In this document: positions 56,130-64,000 of the stretch, one piece after another
Layout: each line of letters begins with the position of its first letter
How positions within the stretch are numbered: position 1 is the first letter of the stretch
Assembly (NCBI GenBank): GCA_019671135.1
Contig: JAHRHY010000015.1
Span: 992,001 to 1,056,000 of the forward strand
DNA length: 64,000 nucleotides
Source of the DNA: Linnemannia hyalina
Lineage: Eukaryota; Mortierellomycota; Mortierellomycetes; Mortierellales; Mortierellaceae
Reading direction: 5' to 3'
Translations under genes and position numbers: made by a program
Notes under the pieces: model-generated
Seen by the model: the letters and a program-made list of their open reading frames with translations, nothing else
The model's database searches: none
What the model was told of the DNA's origin: nothing

Positions 56130-59100
56130 CTAGTTGGCTAAAAACCCAGTTGCGCCACGTTGTTCGAGCAGCCTGCGATTGATGACACTAAGACCGACGG
56201 TATCATCAAGCACGGCACATGATGCGGCGAGCACAACAGGTCCAGAAGACCACGACAGACGAATAGACACTCTTCCTGACCCATTACTATCCTCCACCAC
56301 CCGCCAGGTGCGAATCGATCCTTCATAGCTTGCCGTTGAAAACTCCAACTTGTTGGGCCTCCAAACTACGTCACTAACAACTCCTGTGAACCCTTCGATG
56401 ACCGACACACAATCCTGATCCTGCAACGGTAGCGCCTCTTGCTCCTGATCGGGGGATGGCAGCCTCCAGAGTCGAACACTGGCACTGTGGGCTGTTGCTA
56501 GCCACTGGCCACAGGACGAAAACGCAAACTGGTATATCTCCCGGTCCTGCTTCAAGATATATCGGAAGCCTTGGAGTTGTTGATCGCCATCCCACAATCG
56601 AATGTCTCCATCTCTGTGGCAAGAGGCCACCTGGAGATAACCTGGTTTATAAACGACAAAATTCCATCTGTTACGACCGGCATCGATCGTCGTTTCCGCC
56701 TTGAGCTCGCCAGTGCCTGCCTCCCAGAGTAGGACCTTTCCCTGCATGCATGTCGACGCAATCCAGCAACCATCCGGAGAAAATGCGACACTCTGTGCCC
56801 ATCCTGCCTGGCCATTCAGGACATGACCGGCTGCTCCTGAGCGAGTATCCCAAAGCCGCACCGTGCCGTCGTTACTTCCGGAAGCAAGCCAACGACCGCA
56901 AGGTGAGAAGGCCACACAATTCACGCCAGACTTGTGCCCACTAAGAACAAAGGAGGCAGCGCGAGATTCGACGCTCCATAGAGTAACTTCCTGCTGACCG
57001 CTGCCGATGGCTATCTGGAGACCGTCTGGGGAGAATGCAATGCGAACTATGTTGTGTAGGTGATCGGGAAAAACAAAATCGACGTCTCCCGAATCCGCGT
57101 TGAATTGTCGCATGGGTGCGCCTCGACTGCCAGTGATGAGCTGCCGTCCGTCCCGAGAGTATGTTGCGCAGAACTGTGGGTATGCTGTGTCAGGAGAGCC
57201 GAATCCTGTTTTAAGCGAGTTCACCTCCCAGAGTTGCAGAGTCCTGTCATGACTTGCTGAAGCGATGTACGAGCCATTTGGTGAAAACCGAACGCAGTTG
57301 ACCTTGTCCACATGGTTTATAAATGACGAGACAAGTGAGCCGGAACGAGAATCCCACAGCTTCACTGTATGTTCAAAACTGGATGAGGCAATCCATCGGT
57401 CGTCGGGTGAAAAGGCGATGCTGGTAATTCCACTCGTGTGTGCCGTCCATGCCTGTCTGGGTCCCAGGGTAGTCGCTGTTACCTCCCACAACTCTAACCG
57501 GCCGCCACTGGTTCCTGCAGCGATCCACCCACCGTCATGTGAATATGTAAGACGCCTATAGACATCATCACCCTGGCAAGACACCAACACAGGCAACCCG
57601 GTGAGTGTGTCGAGTACTCGGATATTGTTATCGCAGTTGGTAGAGGCAATGGTGTTCCCGCCCGGTGAATACGCAATGTTGGGAGCTATGCCTGCGCTGT
57701 CTGTCGAAACGAAAACGGAATCACCAGTCCGAGCGTCCCAGAGTCTCAACGACGTATCGTAACTGGCCGTTGCGACCTGCTGGCCCGTTGGTGAGAACGC
57801 CACCGCCATAGCGTCTAATGAGTGTCCTTCCATAATGAGATCGGTTGATCCAGTCTCGCTGTTCCAAAGCCGTGCTGTTTTGTCGTTGCTGCCAGAAAGA
57901 AGTTGTTGGCTGTTCGGCGAGTAAGCAAGACTTGTAACGGCTTTCTGGTGCCCTTGGAATACTTGAATCTTTGTCCAGGTTGCAGTGTCGTAGATGCTGA
58001 TGTTGCCTTTCCATAGACCCGCCGCGAGAAGCTTGCCATCCGGCGAAAATGCGCATGACGAAACCATCTCCAGCTCCTCCAAACACGGCAGCTCTCCAAA
58101 TTGAGTTCCATCCATGCCTGCACGGCTGAGATCCGCCTGTCGCATCCATGCCCTGGAAAGATTGACGCCTGTCAAGTCGGCATCCTGTAGTTGTGCCGAG
58201 TCAAAATGCCCACCGGTTAGATCCGCTCCTGGAATACGAATGCCTTGAAGATCGGCTCCATTGAAGGAAACTCCAGCTCGAACCAAGATGGTGATGGCGT
58301 TCGCTGCTGCAGTGGCTGCAAGAACGTCTGACTTGGACAACTTGACGACTGACAGGAGTTGTTGCTTGAAACATGCATTCTCATTGACGCGATCGCTTAG
58401 GAACTGGATGACGGAGGACTCCTTGAGAAGGTTCCGCGTAAACAAAGGACTGTTAGCGTCAAGTGTTGACGCAGCTGTAGAGTCAGGGGACCCTTGCGGA
58501 TCAAATTCCCTTTTAGTGGAGTCTGGGCTGTAGACCACACAAGAAAGAAAATACTCCAGGACTGATCTGTGAACAAATCGAAATTGGCTGCCGGTACGTG
58601 TCAAGGGACAGGACTCGCGCATGAGCCGTATATCGGGATCTGGGCTGAAAAACTCGGCTTTCCAAGTCCTCCTGTGGTGGAGATGCGTGTACTGAACAAC
58701 CAGGTGGCCATCCTGCTCCTTGAAGATCGAGTCTGACAGTCGCTTCTGAAAATCGATGCCGTGTTCGACAAAGCCAGCATCCAACAACATCCCGAACACG
58801 TCTCGTTCTTCGTTGCTCAATGTGTTGCTCTGCAGGCGCAGCTTGTTGATCTCCAGCCAATGTTCCACGAACTTGTCATAGAGGCCGACGCGTGTGACTC
58901 GGAGAGACAAGAGATCCTGTTGGGTGGCAACAAGTTTGGGCAGGACATTGAGAGCGATCGTGAGTAGGAAAGGGTTTCTGACCAGGTCCAGCAGGTTACG
59001 GATCGCCGTCAGCTTGTCCATGTACTCTTCCGACGACCAGACAGTTGCTATTCCTAGTAATTGCTGCGTGTTGGTATCCTGCACGAATTGGTCAACATAA

Positions 59101-61313
59101 TTCTTGATCTGCTCATTCGAGAATAGCGCAATGACAGCCTCCTGAAAGAGGTCTTGATGCCTGGTATTGTATCGATCGAGGGGCTGGGGTTTGAAGCGGT
59201 CGTGGTATGAGGGTCCAAGGTACTGGGTCCGGCAAGTGATGACCATCTTGGTGTTCCACTGACCAGGCTGGTTGAGAAAGTTGGTGCTGTGAAGATTGAC
59301 TTGCTGCTGACTCTCATCGTAGCCGTCACAGATAAGAACGAGTTGGCGATGCAGTTTGAGCTCCTGGATCTGGTCGTCGTTAAAGTTGTTGGACTGCAGT
59401 TGCTTGGTGACCATGTCGTACTTGGGCTCGTTGATGGTGGCAAGATTGATAAACACAGGGATTGGTCCACCGCGCTTGTAGTCTATCCAAAGATGGCGCT
59501 CGAGATGTCGGTTGAAAGTCGACTTGCCAGCCCCAGAATCTCCCAGGATCAACATGACCTGCCGGTCGCTTGCCAAAAACTCCTGAAGCTTGTCCATGAG
59601 TGGGAAGACTTCGTTGTCCTGAGCTTGAAGGCTGGCCTTGGCCATGGGAGAGATGTAGATGGGCTGTTTGGCATCTTTGAGCCGTTCCATTCGGAGCTTG
59701 TAGAGTTCGTACTCCATGTAGGGGATGCCCTGGACCTTGGCAAGGATTGGAGATGACTCGGGGATAGGGAGGCGAGATCGCAGAGGGTAAGGGTGCTGAA
59801 TCCTGGGAGTGTTGTCCGAGCCAAGATCCTGCAACAGGGCAGAGGCGTGTTCGTTGATGGCGTCGTCGGATGAAGATCCCAGCGTGCCGAGGATAGTCAG
59901 CATCCATGTCTTGACGCTCTCGTCACGGCCCCATTCCAGATCGTCCTTGTAGAGATGACCAAGAAGGACAATGGCTTGCTGGCGGGTGGCAATAGCCCAG
60001 ACAGTGTCGCCTGCAATCTCACCCAGCAGCTGGCAGATGCCCCACTGGAACAAGGGATCCTGGCGACAGGGCGCCCCGACAATCAGCTGCTTCAGATTCT
60101 TCAGTTGGCCGGATTGGACGAAGGCATATGCGGCACGGACGGCGGGATACCAAGGCTTTTTCTGACCAGACCCAAATCCTTCCTTCAGGCTCTCTAGAAC
60201 CCCTCGACCGCTCTCGCGCAGTGAACCAACACCTTCATAGACAGTGCTGGCGATCCCAATCACACTGACGGCTACCTCCTGCAACTTCTCTAATCCTTCT
60301 AGTACCGAGCCCATATCCAACTTGAGGACACTTGTGACCTTGATTAAGCCATCCCCAACACCGGTCGAATGCCTCAATACTGCCTGCAGAACAGTATCAT
60401 CATCAGGGACATACAGAAGTGCTTGGAAGGCGTAGCAGGCCTGGTACATCAGGTAGGGGTCAAAGCTGTCCTTCAATCCTGACAACACTGCAGACAATGG
60501 CTCATGCTCCAGAATTCGGCCCAGATCCTGCACCTTGTGGTCAGCCATGACATCGAGAATCCTGGAGACAGCGAGCGTGAGGTGGTATGGATGCTCAGAC
60601 GACTGCTGGTGTTTACCCTGCAAGTAGATCCTGAGGAGGCTGAGGACCTTGACTAAGTCGTCGGAAACCAGAAACCCAGCCGAGGAAGTCTGGACCAATT
60701 GGACAAGACCTTCCAGCAAGTTAACGTCCAGAATGCGAGCCTCGTCAAAGTCGTGGATGAATGATGACAGCAGTTTGCGGTAGGGCTCCCTCTGCATGAC
60801 AGGCCCTAGGGCGGTAATCTCGGCAATCTTAGTTGAGTCTTTGGTAGTTTCTGCGATGAACGCCTCGACCATCATGATAACGAGCCATTGTATATGATCC
60901 TGCCCTATTGGGTCCTCCTTGATCTCTGCCAACCACTTTTGCTCCTTCTGGTTGCATGTCGGCTCCTCTGTGGTTGACGACAGAGAGGATGATTCCTGGA
61001 GGAACAAAGTGTTGCAGTAGAGCAATTGGTTGGTCCGCTCGATGCGATCCTGGAGACCAGGCAACGTAGTCTTGACAGCGGGTTTGGCGACATTTTCCGG
61101 GAAGACATCCGTGAGGAGACGGTTCTCAGCCGGTGCCTGTGGCAAAGGTTTGTTCTGCTGACTGTCAACCTGAGAAGCGACAGAGGATCGAGTTGGCACG
61201 GATCTGAAGATACTGAAGAAGTTGCGAAACTTGCCGTCTTTCCTGGGAGGCTGCTGGGAGGTGTCGGGGCTGTCCTTGCCAGGGACGTCCAGCTGGTCGC
61301 GACGGTTGGTCAT
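56130..61313 (-). CDS. NACHT - pentapeptide repeat - WD40 NLR-like STAND protein, copy 3
   Basis: Uninterrupted frame of 1,727 residues from the ATG at 61313. The open frame reaches 61346, but a TTTTAATAG acceptor at 61327-61330 with a G/GTAAAA donor at 61436 marks a 5'UTR intron, as in the other copies. Unlike them it has ~35 extra N-terminal residues with a basic/hydrophobic stretch (FRNFFSIFRSV, 29-39). Conserved motif at 70-105 (VFPENVAKPAVKTTLP, RIERTNQLLYCN). Helical region with CRQDPLFQWG. NACHT P-loop GDSGAGKST near 589, Walker B LICDGYDES near 656, VITCRTQYLGPSYHDRFKPQ, and FVHRSVLEYFLS. Pentapeptide repeats about 1015-1080 (GADLQGIRIPGADLTGGHFD). Fourteen WD40 blades from ~1084 to 1690, the most canonical of the three sets (SPDGKLLAAG, SGSNDGTVRLWDT). 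Tail: INRRLLEQRGATGFLAN. Confidence 0.88.
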   Translation of the reverse strand: MTNRRDQLDVPGKDSPDTSQQPPRKDGKFRNFFSIFRSVPTRSSVASQVDSQQNKPLPQAPAENRLLTDVFPENVAKPAVKTTLPGLQDRIERTNQLLYCNTLFLQESSSLSSTTEEPTCNQKEQKWLAEIKEDPIGQDHIQWLVIMMVEAFIAETTKDSTKIAEITALGPVMQREPYRKLLSSFIHDFDEARILDVNLLEGLVQLVQTSSAGFLVSDDLVKVLSLLRIYLQGKHQQSSEHPYHLTLAVSRILDVMADHKVQDLGRILEHEPLSAVLSGLKDSFDPYLMYQACYAFQALLYVPDDDTVLQAVLRHSTGVGDGLIKVTSVLKLDMGSVLEGLEKLQEVAVSVIGIASTVYEGVGSLRESGRGVLESLKEGFGSGQKKPWYPAVRAAYAFVQSGQLKNLKQLIVGAPCRQDPLFQWGICQLLGEIAGDTVWAIATRQQAIVLLGHLYKDDLEWGRDESVKTWMLTILGTLGSSSDDAINEHASALLQDLGSDNTPRIQHPYPLRSRLPIPESSPILAKVQGIPYMEYELYKLRMERLKDAKQPIYISPMAKASLQAQDNEVFPLMDKLQEFLASDRQVMLILGDSGAGKSTFNRHLERHLWIDYKRGGPIPVFINLATINEPKYDMVTKQLQSNNFNDDQIQELKLHRQLVLICDGYDESQQQVNLHSTNFLNQPGQWNTKMVITCRTQYLGPSYHDRFKPQPLDRYNTRHQDLFQEAVIALFSNEQIKNYVDQFVQDTNTQQLLGIATVWSSEEYMDKLTAIRNLLDLVRNPFLLTIALNVLPKLVATQQDLLSLRVTRVGLYDKFVEHWLEINKLRLQSNTLSNEERDVFGMLLDAGFVEHGIDFQKRLSDSIFKEQDGHLVVQYTHLHHRRTWKAEFFSPDPDIRLMRESCPLTRTGSQFRFVHRSVLEYFLSCVVYSPDSTKREFDPQGSPDSTAASTLDANSPLFTRNLLKESSVIQFLSDRVNENACFKQQLLSVVKLSKSDVLAATAAANAITILVRAGVSFNGADLQGIRIPGADLTGGHFDSAQLQDADLTGVNLSRAWMRQADLSRAGMDGTQFGELPCLEELEMVSSCAFSPDGKLLAAGLWKGNISIYDTATWTKIQVFQGHQKAVTSLAYSPNSQQLLSGSNDKTARLWNSETGSTDLIMEGHSLDAMAVAFSPTGQQVATASYDTSLRLWDARTGDSVFVSTDSAGIAPNIAYSPGGNTIASTNCDNNIRVLDTLTGLPVLVSCQGDDVYRRLTYSHDGGWIAAGTSGGRLELWEVTATTLGPRQAWTAHTSGITSIAFSPDDRWIASSSFEHTVKLWDSRSGSLVSSFINHVDKVNCVRFSPNGSYIASASHDRTLQLWEVNSLKTGFGSPDTAYPQFCATYSRDGRQLITGSRGAPMRQFNADSGDVDFVFPDHLHNIVRIAFSPDGLQIAIGSGQQEVTLWSVESRAASFVLSGHKSGVNCVAFSPCGRWLASGSNDGTVRLWDTRSGAAGHVLNGQAGWAQSVAFSPDGCWIASTCMQGKVLLWEAGTGELKAETTIDAGRNRWNFVVYKPGYLQVASCHRDGDIRLWDGDQQLQGFRYILKQDREIYQFAFSSCGQWLATAHSASVRLWRLPSPDQEQEALPLQDQDCVSVIEGFTGVVSDVVWRPNKLEFSTASYEGSIRTWRVVEDSNGSGRVSIRLSWSSGPVVLAASCAVLDDTVGLSVINRRLLEQRGATGFLAN

Positions 61314-61814
61314 CGTGGTGAGCACTCTATTAAAATGGCGGTGCATTTCCTGGCGGTGTCAACAACAGAGTAGACAATGCTTGTGACAGTGCAGAGCAAA
61401 TTGGGCGTGAATAACAAGACGGTTGGGTGTTTTTACCTTGATGTGTTCACGATGGTTGATTTTTTCACTTGGTCGAGAAAGGTTGGGGTTGCTGGGTTGT
61501 TTTCCTGATGGGTGATGAAGAAACAGGGGAACGAAAAGGGTGATGTTGGATGAGGGTGGTGCTGACCTCAGTGGTACTGAGAACGATGGAGACGTGTGAG
61601 AGGAGAGTAATGGAGGAAAACAAGCAGGAAGAGTCGAAGGTCGCTTTTACCCTTTTATCTGCCTTGACAGTAGCCATCCACCATGTCCGACTGTTACACT
61701 TGTTGAACGGCGAGAAAATCATGCAAGGCACATGCCATGCACCATTGCACCATTTGGCAAACAGAGAGACGAGCGAAAGGAAGAGTTGCAGTTGTGAAAA
61801 ACAATCGAACCGTG

Positions 61815-61878
61815 ATGGTTCTCAAAACAACGACTCCCACCGGATGATGGTTCTCAAAACAACGACTCCCACCGGATG
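61815..61878. repeat. 32-base tandem duplication
   Basis: Two consecutive near-identical copies, starting ATGGTTCTCAAAACAACGAC at 61815 and again at 61847, with a partial third start (ATGGATCTC) at 61879. It lies upstream of NLR copy 3. Confidence 0.9.
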
Positions 61879-62696
61879 ATGGATCTCGGATGGATTATAT
61901 CAGTGAGTAAGATAACGAAGGTTGACACTGATGTGTTCCTGAAAAGCCCCCGTAGTGATGATCTACCGATTCGCGCGGAAGCAGGGTTTTGCTGTGACGA
62001 GATATCAAATTTCGGCACCTTGCAAACACCAGTGAACAGACGCCACCTGCTACCATGCACGAACGGACCCTCGCCAGCATGATGTCGTAAACTCTAGCTT
62101 GTTGAGTCTCCACACGAGCTAGCGATTTTTCCAGCACATTGGTCCTCACGATGGCAACTTTTATTCTCAGTTCTTTGGATAAATTAGTGATGGAAAAACA
62201 TCAAGCGACAAGCCGCACTAGAACCTGAGGGACTTTTTCTGTCTCAATATCAAAAGAACTCCAGGCGAGCAGTCATCGTAGGTACTGTACATCCTTCCGC
62301 TCAAGCATCTTTTGCAATGTTCCAGGTTGAGACAAACGATATGAAAGAAAAAAGGAAACGAGATCATGAAATGTAACAAAAAAAAGCGAAAACGCCCCTG
62401 TGAGTCTGTGGCACAGGTCGCTTTTTTTCTGCATCATGTTGCCTTGTGCATTGAAAATAGAACGCCAGGAAAGAAAAGAAGAGCATTTCTTTGGAGAGAG
62501 AAAAGAGAAACACACTGCGCGCTTTTGGTCAGTTGGAGTTTTGACAGTCTGGGAAAGATGGCAAGGTTGGGCGTGTGTGTGCGTGAAGTATTTCCCATCC
62601 ATTGCTCACTTTGCTCTCAAACCGACTGAGTCGGCTTCTTCCATACCCCTATATTTGCTCTGATTCTGACTCTCCATTTTTTTGTTCTCTTCTTTT

Positions 62697-62725
62697 CATT
62701 CATTCATTCATTCATTCATTCATTC
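62697..62725. repeat. (CATT)n microsatellite
   Basis: Seven tandem CATT units in the leader of the EF-hand gene, about 40 bases before its start codon. Confidence 0.9.
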
Positions 62726-62764
62726 CTCCTCATTCACCTTCTCCTCAAATAACACATATACATC

Positions 62765-63221
62765 ATGGTAAACGAAACAAGCCCTTGTCCTCCGCTTAGA
62801 ACAAGAAGAACACCGCAAGGGAAAAGAAGAAGGGCAATCTATGTTGGCGTGCGTTTGTTTGTGCTTATGTACTAACTCATCCCTTTCACTTTTTCACACT
62901 CCTCTTTTCCAACCCATGTCCATTGCTCCATTTCTATCTATTGAACAACAACAACAAAAACAGACTGCCTCGAACGATCTCACTCCTGCACAAATCTCGG
63001 ATCTCAAGGAGAGCTTCAACACCTTTGACCGCAACAACGATGGCAACATTTCCCGCCGCGAGCTCCACTCGCTCCTCCACACCGTCGGCCATAAGGTCGA
63101 CGCCAAGGGACTCGAGAAAATGCTCGCCGAATACGATGCCGACAAGTCCGGCACTATTGACTTTAATGAATTCCTGAGACTTACTGCCATTCTCATCAAG
63201 AACAAAGTCCCCTCCAACTAA
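62765..63221 (+). CDS. Small two-EF-hand calcium-binding protein (calmodulin-like)
   Basis: Probable exons 62765-62767 (the ATG alone, followed by a GTAAAC donor) and 62964-63221; 86 residues. Calmodulin-like core: LTPAQISDLKESFNTFDRNN leads into EF-hand loop 1 (DRNNDGNISRRE), then LHSLLHTVGHKVDAKGLEKM and EF-hand loop 2 (DADKSGTIDFNE), FLRLTAILIKN. Both loops keep acidic residues at positions 1, 3 and 12, so calcium binding is expected. It equals one lobe of calmodulin; no second pair of EF-hands is seen downstream. The first exon is inferred from splice signals. An in-frame start at 62841 (adding a Gln-rich leader) is the alternative, with lower plausibility. The role is unknown beyond calcium sensing. 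Confidence 0.75.
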
Positions 63222-64000
63222 TCAACAAAAAAGAACGCCAAACAAGGACTCTCGATAATGACAATTGAAGGATAGCCAAGGGCGACAACCCTTACTGGTG
63301 TTTTTCGATTAATCTCTCTTTTCTTTCGTTAAAACCCTCTCACTACTCGTGCATAATTAAAGCAGCCATACCTCAAAAAACACGATTATAGAGTGCTAAT
63401 CCCTGGTATGTGGAAGTGAGTTGAGAGTGTGGGCTGAAGCAAACGCAGCTGTCATTCTGCAAATGGAAGTTTGACATCGAAAGCAGTAGGAAACAAAACC
63501 TTCAAGGAGGAAGACAGCATAGGGGATTGTTTCTTCCATTATGCAGCAGCCTGCTATTACTATTGCTGCTCACACTTTGCACAAACCAAAAAGAAGTCCA
63601 GGAAGAAGCAAAAGGGTCACCACTTGTATCCTTGACCCATCTTTCTCCAGCAGGCTGTTTTCTATTTCGTTCCGCTCGCTGCTCTTTTTTTCCGAAGTGA
63701 ATGTGTCTGCCATCACTACCCTAGCTGATTCCTTGTTTTCTGAATGAATAAAAAAAGGTGATTAGCCAAAGTATGAAAAGCAGTGGGGGTGAAGTAGGGC
63801 CCTAGGCCGTATCGGTTTCCTGACGAGTCCACTCCTTTTTCTATCACATTCATTCACCGAGCAGGGGATCCATGGGCTCAGTTCGAACTGGGATCCCATT
63901 TATTTCAATAAACGATCACTGGGCCCTCACCTTCCTCTCCCTGTCCCCTTATCCTCCTTTCTGCTACTTGAGGCCGCACACCCCTCTTCCAATTCTCACT
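63222..64000. other. Right-hand intergenic end of window
   Basis: No gene recognised. A 68-codon frame at 63541-63747 has no domain. A 28-base imperfect palindrome lies at 63872-63899 with the perfect 12-base core CAGTTCGAACTG. AATAAA-like signals occur at about 63747 and 63906. Confidence 0.45.

Larger units (their letters stand above)
61438..62764. other. Divergent intergenic region, NLR copy 3 / EF-hand gene
   Basis: About 1.33 kb holding the 5' leader and promoter of NLR copy 3 on one side and the EF-hand promoter on the other. Contains a 32-base tandem duplication at about 61815-61878. Short frames (61550-61879, 61876-62082, 62366-62663) show no domain and are not called. Confidence 0.45.

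Noticed and set aside
1..64000. CRISPR arrays, prokaryotic operons, insertion sequences
   Set aside because: The genes are spliced and eukaryotic; no direct-repeat arrays, transposase or reverse transcriptase were seen.

Overview
This window looks like a fungal nuclear genome fragment, most probably an early-diverging fungus of the Mortierella type (Mortierellomycotina). The genes are densely packed on both strands. They carry short GT-AG introns of about 55-200 bases, often with TACTAAC-like branch points. The housekeeping proteins are clearly fungal/eukaryotic, and three giant NLR-like proteins match a family I associate with Mortierella (from memory, not a search). All exon boundaries below were worked out by eye from splice signals, reading phase and protein family similarity; every spliced model closes in frame.

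Layout. 0.1-2.9 kb: mitochondrial UbiB-type kinase (MCP2/ADCK1). 3.1-3.7 kb: decayed C-terminal relic of an NLR-like gene. 4.3-9.5 kb: NACHT-pentapeptide-WD40 protein, copy 1. 10.7-12.3 kb: FYR-domain nuclear protein. 13-15.2 kb: Prs1-type PRPP synthetase. 15.7-17.4 kb: eEF1B-gamma. 18-20.6 kb: chaperonin CCT3. 21.1-22.1 kb: peptidyl-tRNA hydrolase. 22.6-26.1 kb: tRNA ligase Trl1. 26.8-31.3 kb: TMEM209-like nuclear envelope protein. 31.7-33.7 kb: DUF676 lipase. 34.2-34.6 kb: inverted relic of SEC6. 34.6-36.9 kb: a gene-poor gap. 37.0-42.1 kb: NACHT-WD40 copy 2. 43-45.4 kb: exocyst SEC6. 45.7-46.6 kb: AP-2 sigma. 46.6-48.1 kb: no clear gene. 48.1-49.5 kb: kinetochore CENP-K. 49.7-51.7 kb: Acinus. 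52.1-53.1 kb: ribosomal protein eL32. 54.0-55.9 kb: queuosine salvage glycosylase QNG1. 56.1-61.3 kb: NACHT-WD40 copy 3. 62.8-63.2 kb: small EF-hand protein.

Most genes are unlinked core functions (translation, tRNA repair, protein folding, membrane traffic, chromosome segregation). The striking component is the dispersed family of about 1,700-residue STAND/NLR-like proteins. Each has an N-terminal helical region with a conserved roughly 30-residue motif, a NACHT NTPase, a pentapeptide-repeat stalk and fourteen WD40-like blades ending in a conserved tail. All three have an uninterrupted coding sequence of more than 5 kb in a region where nearly every other gene is intron-rich, and all appear to share a 5'UTR intron just before the start codon. 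Two relics (one NLR-like, one SEC6) show that the same neighbourhood has undergone segmental duplication and decay.
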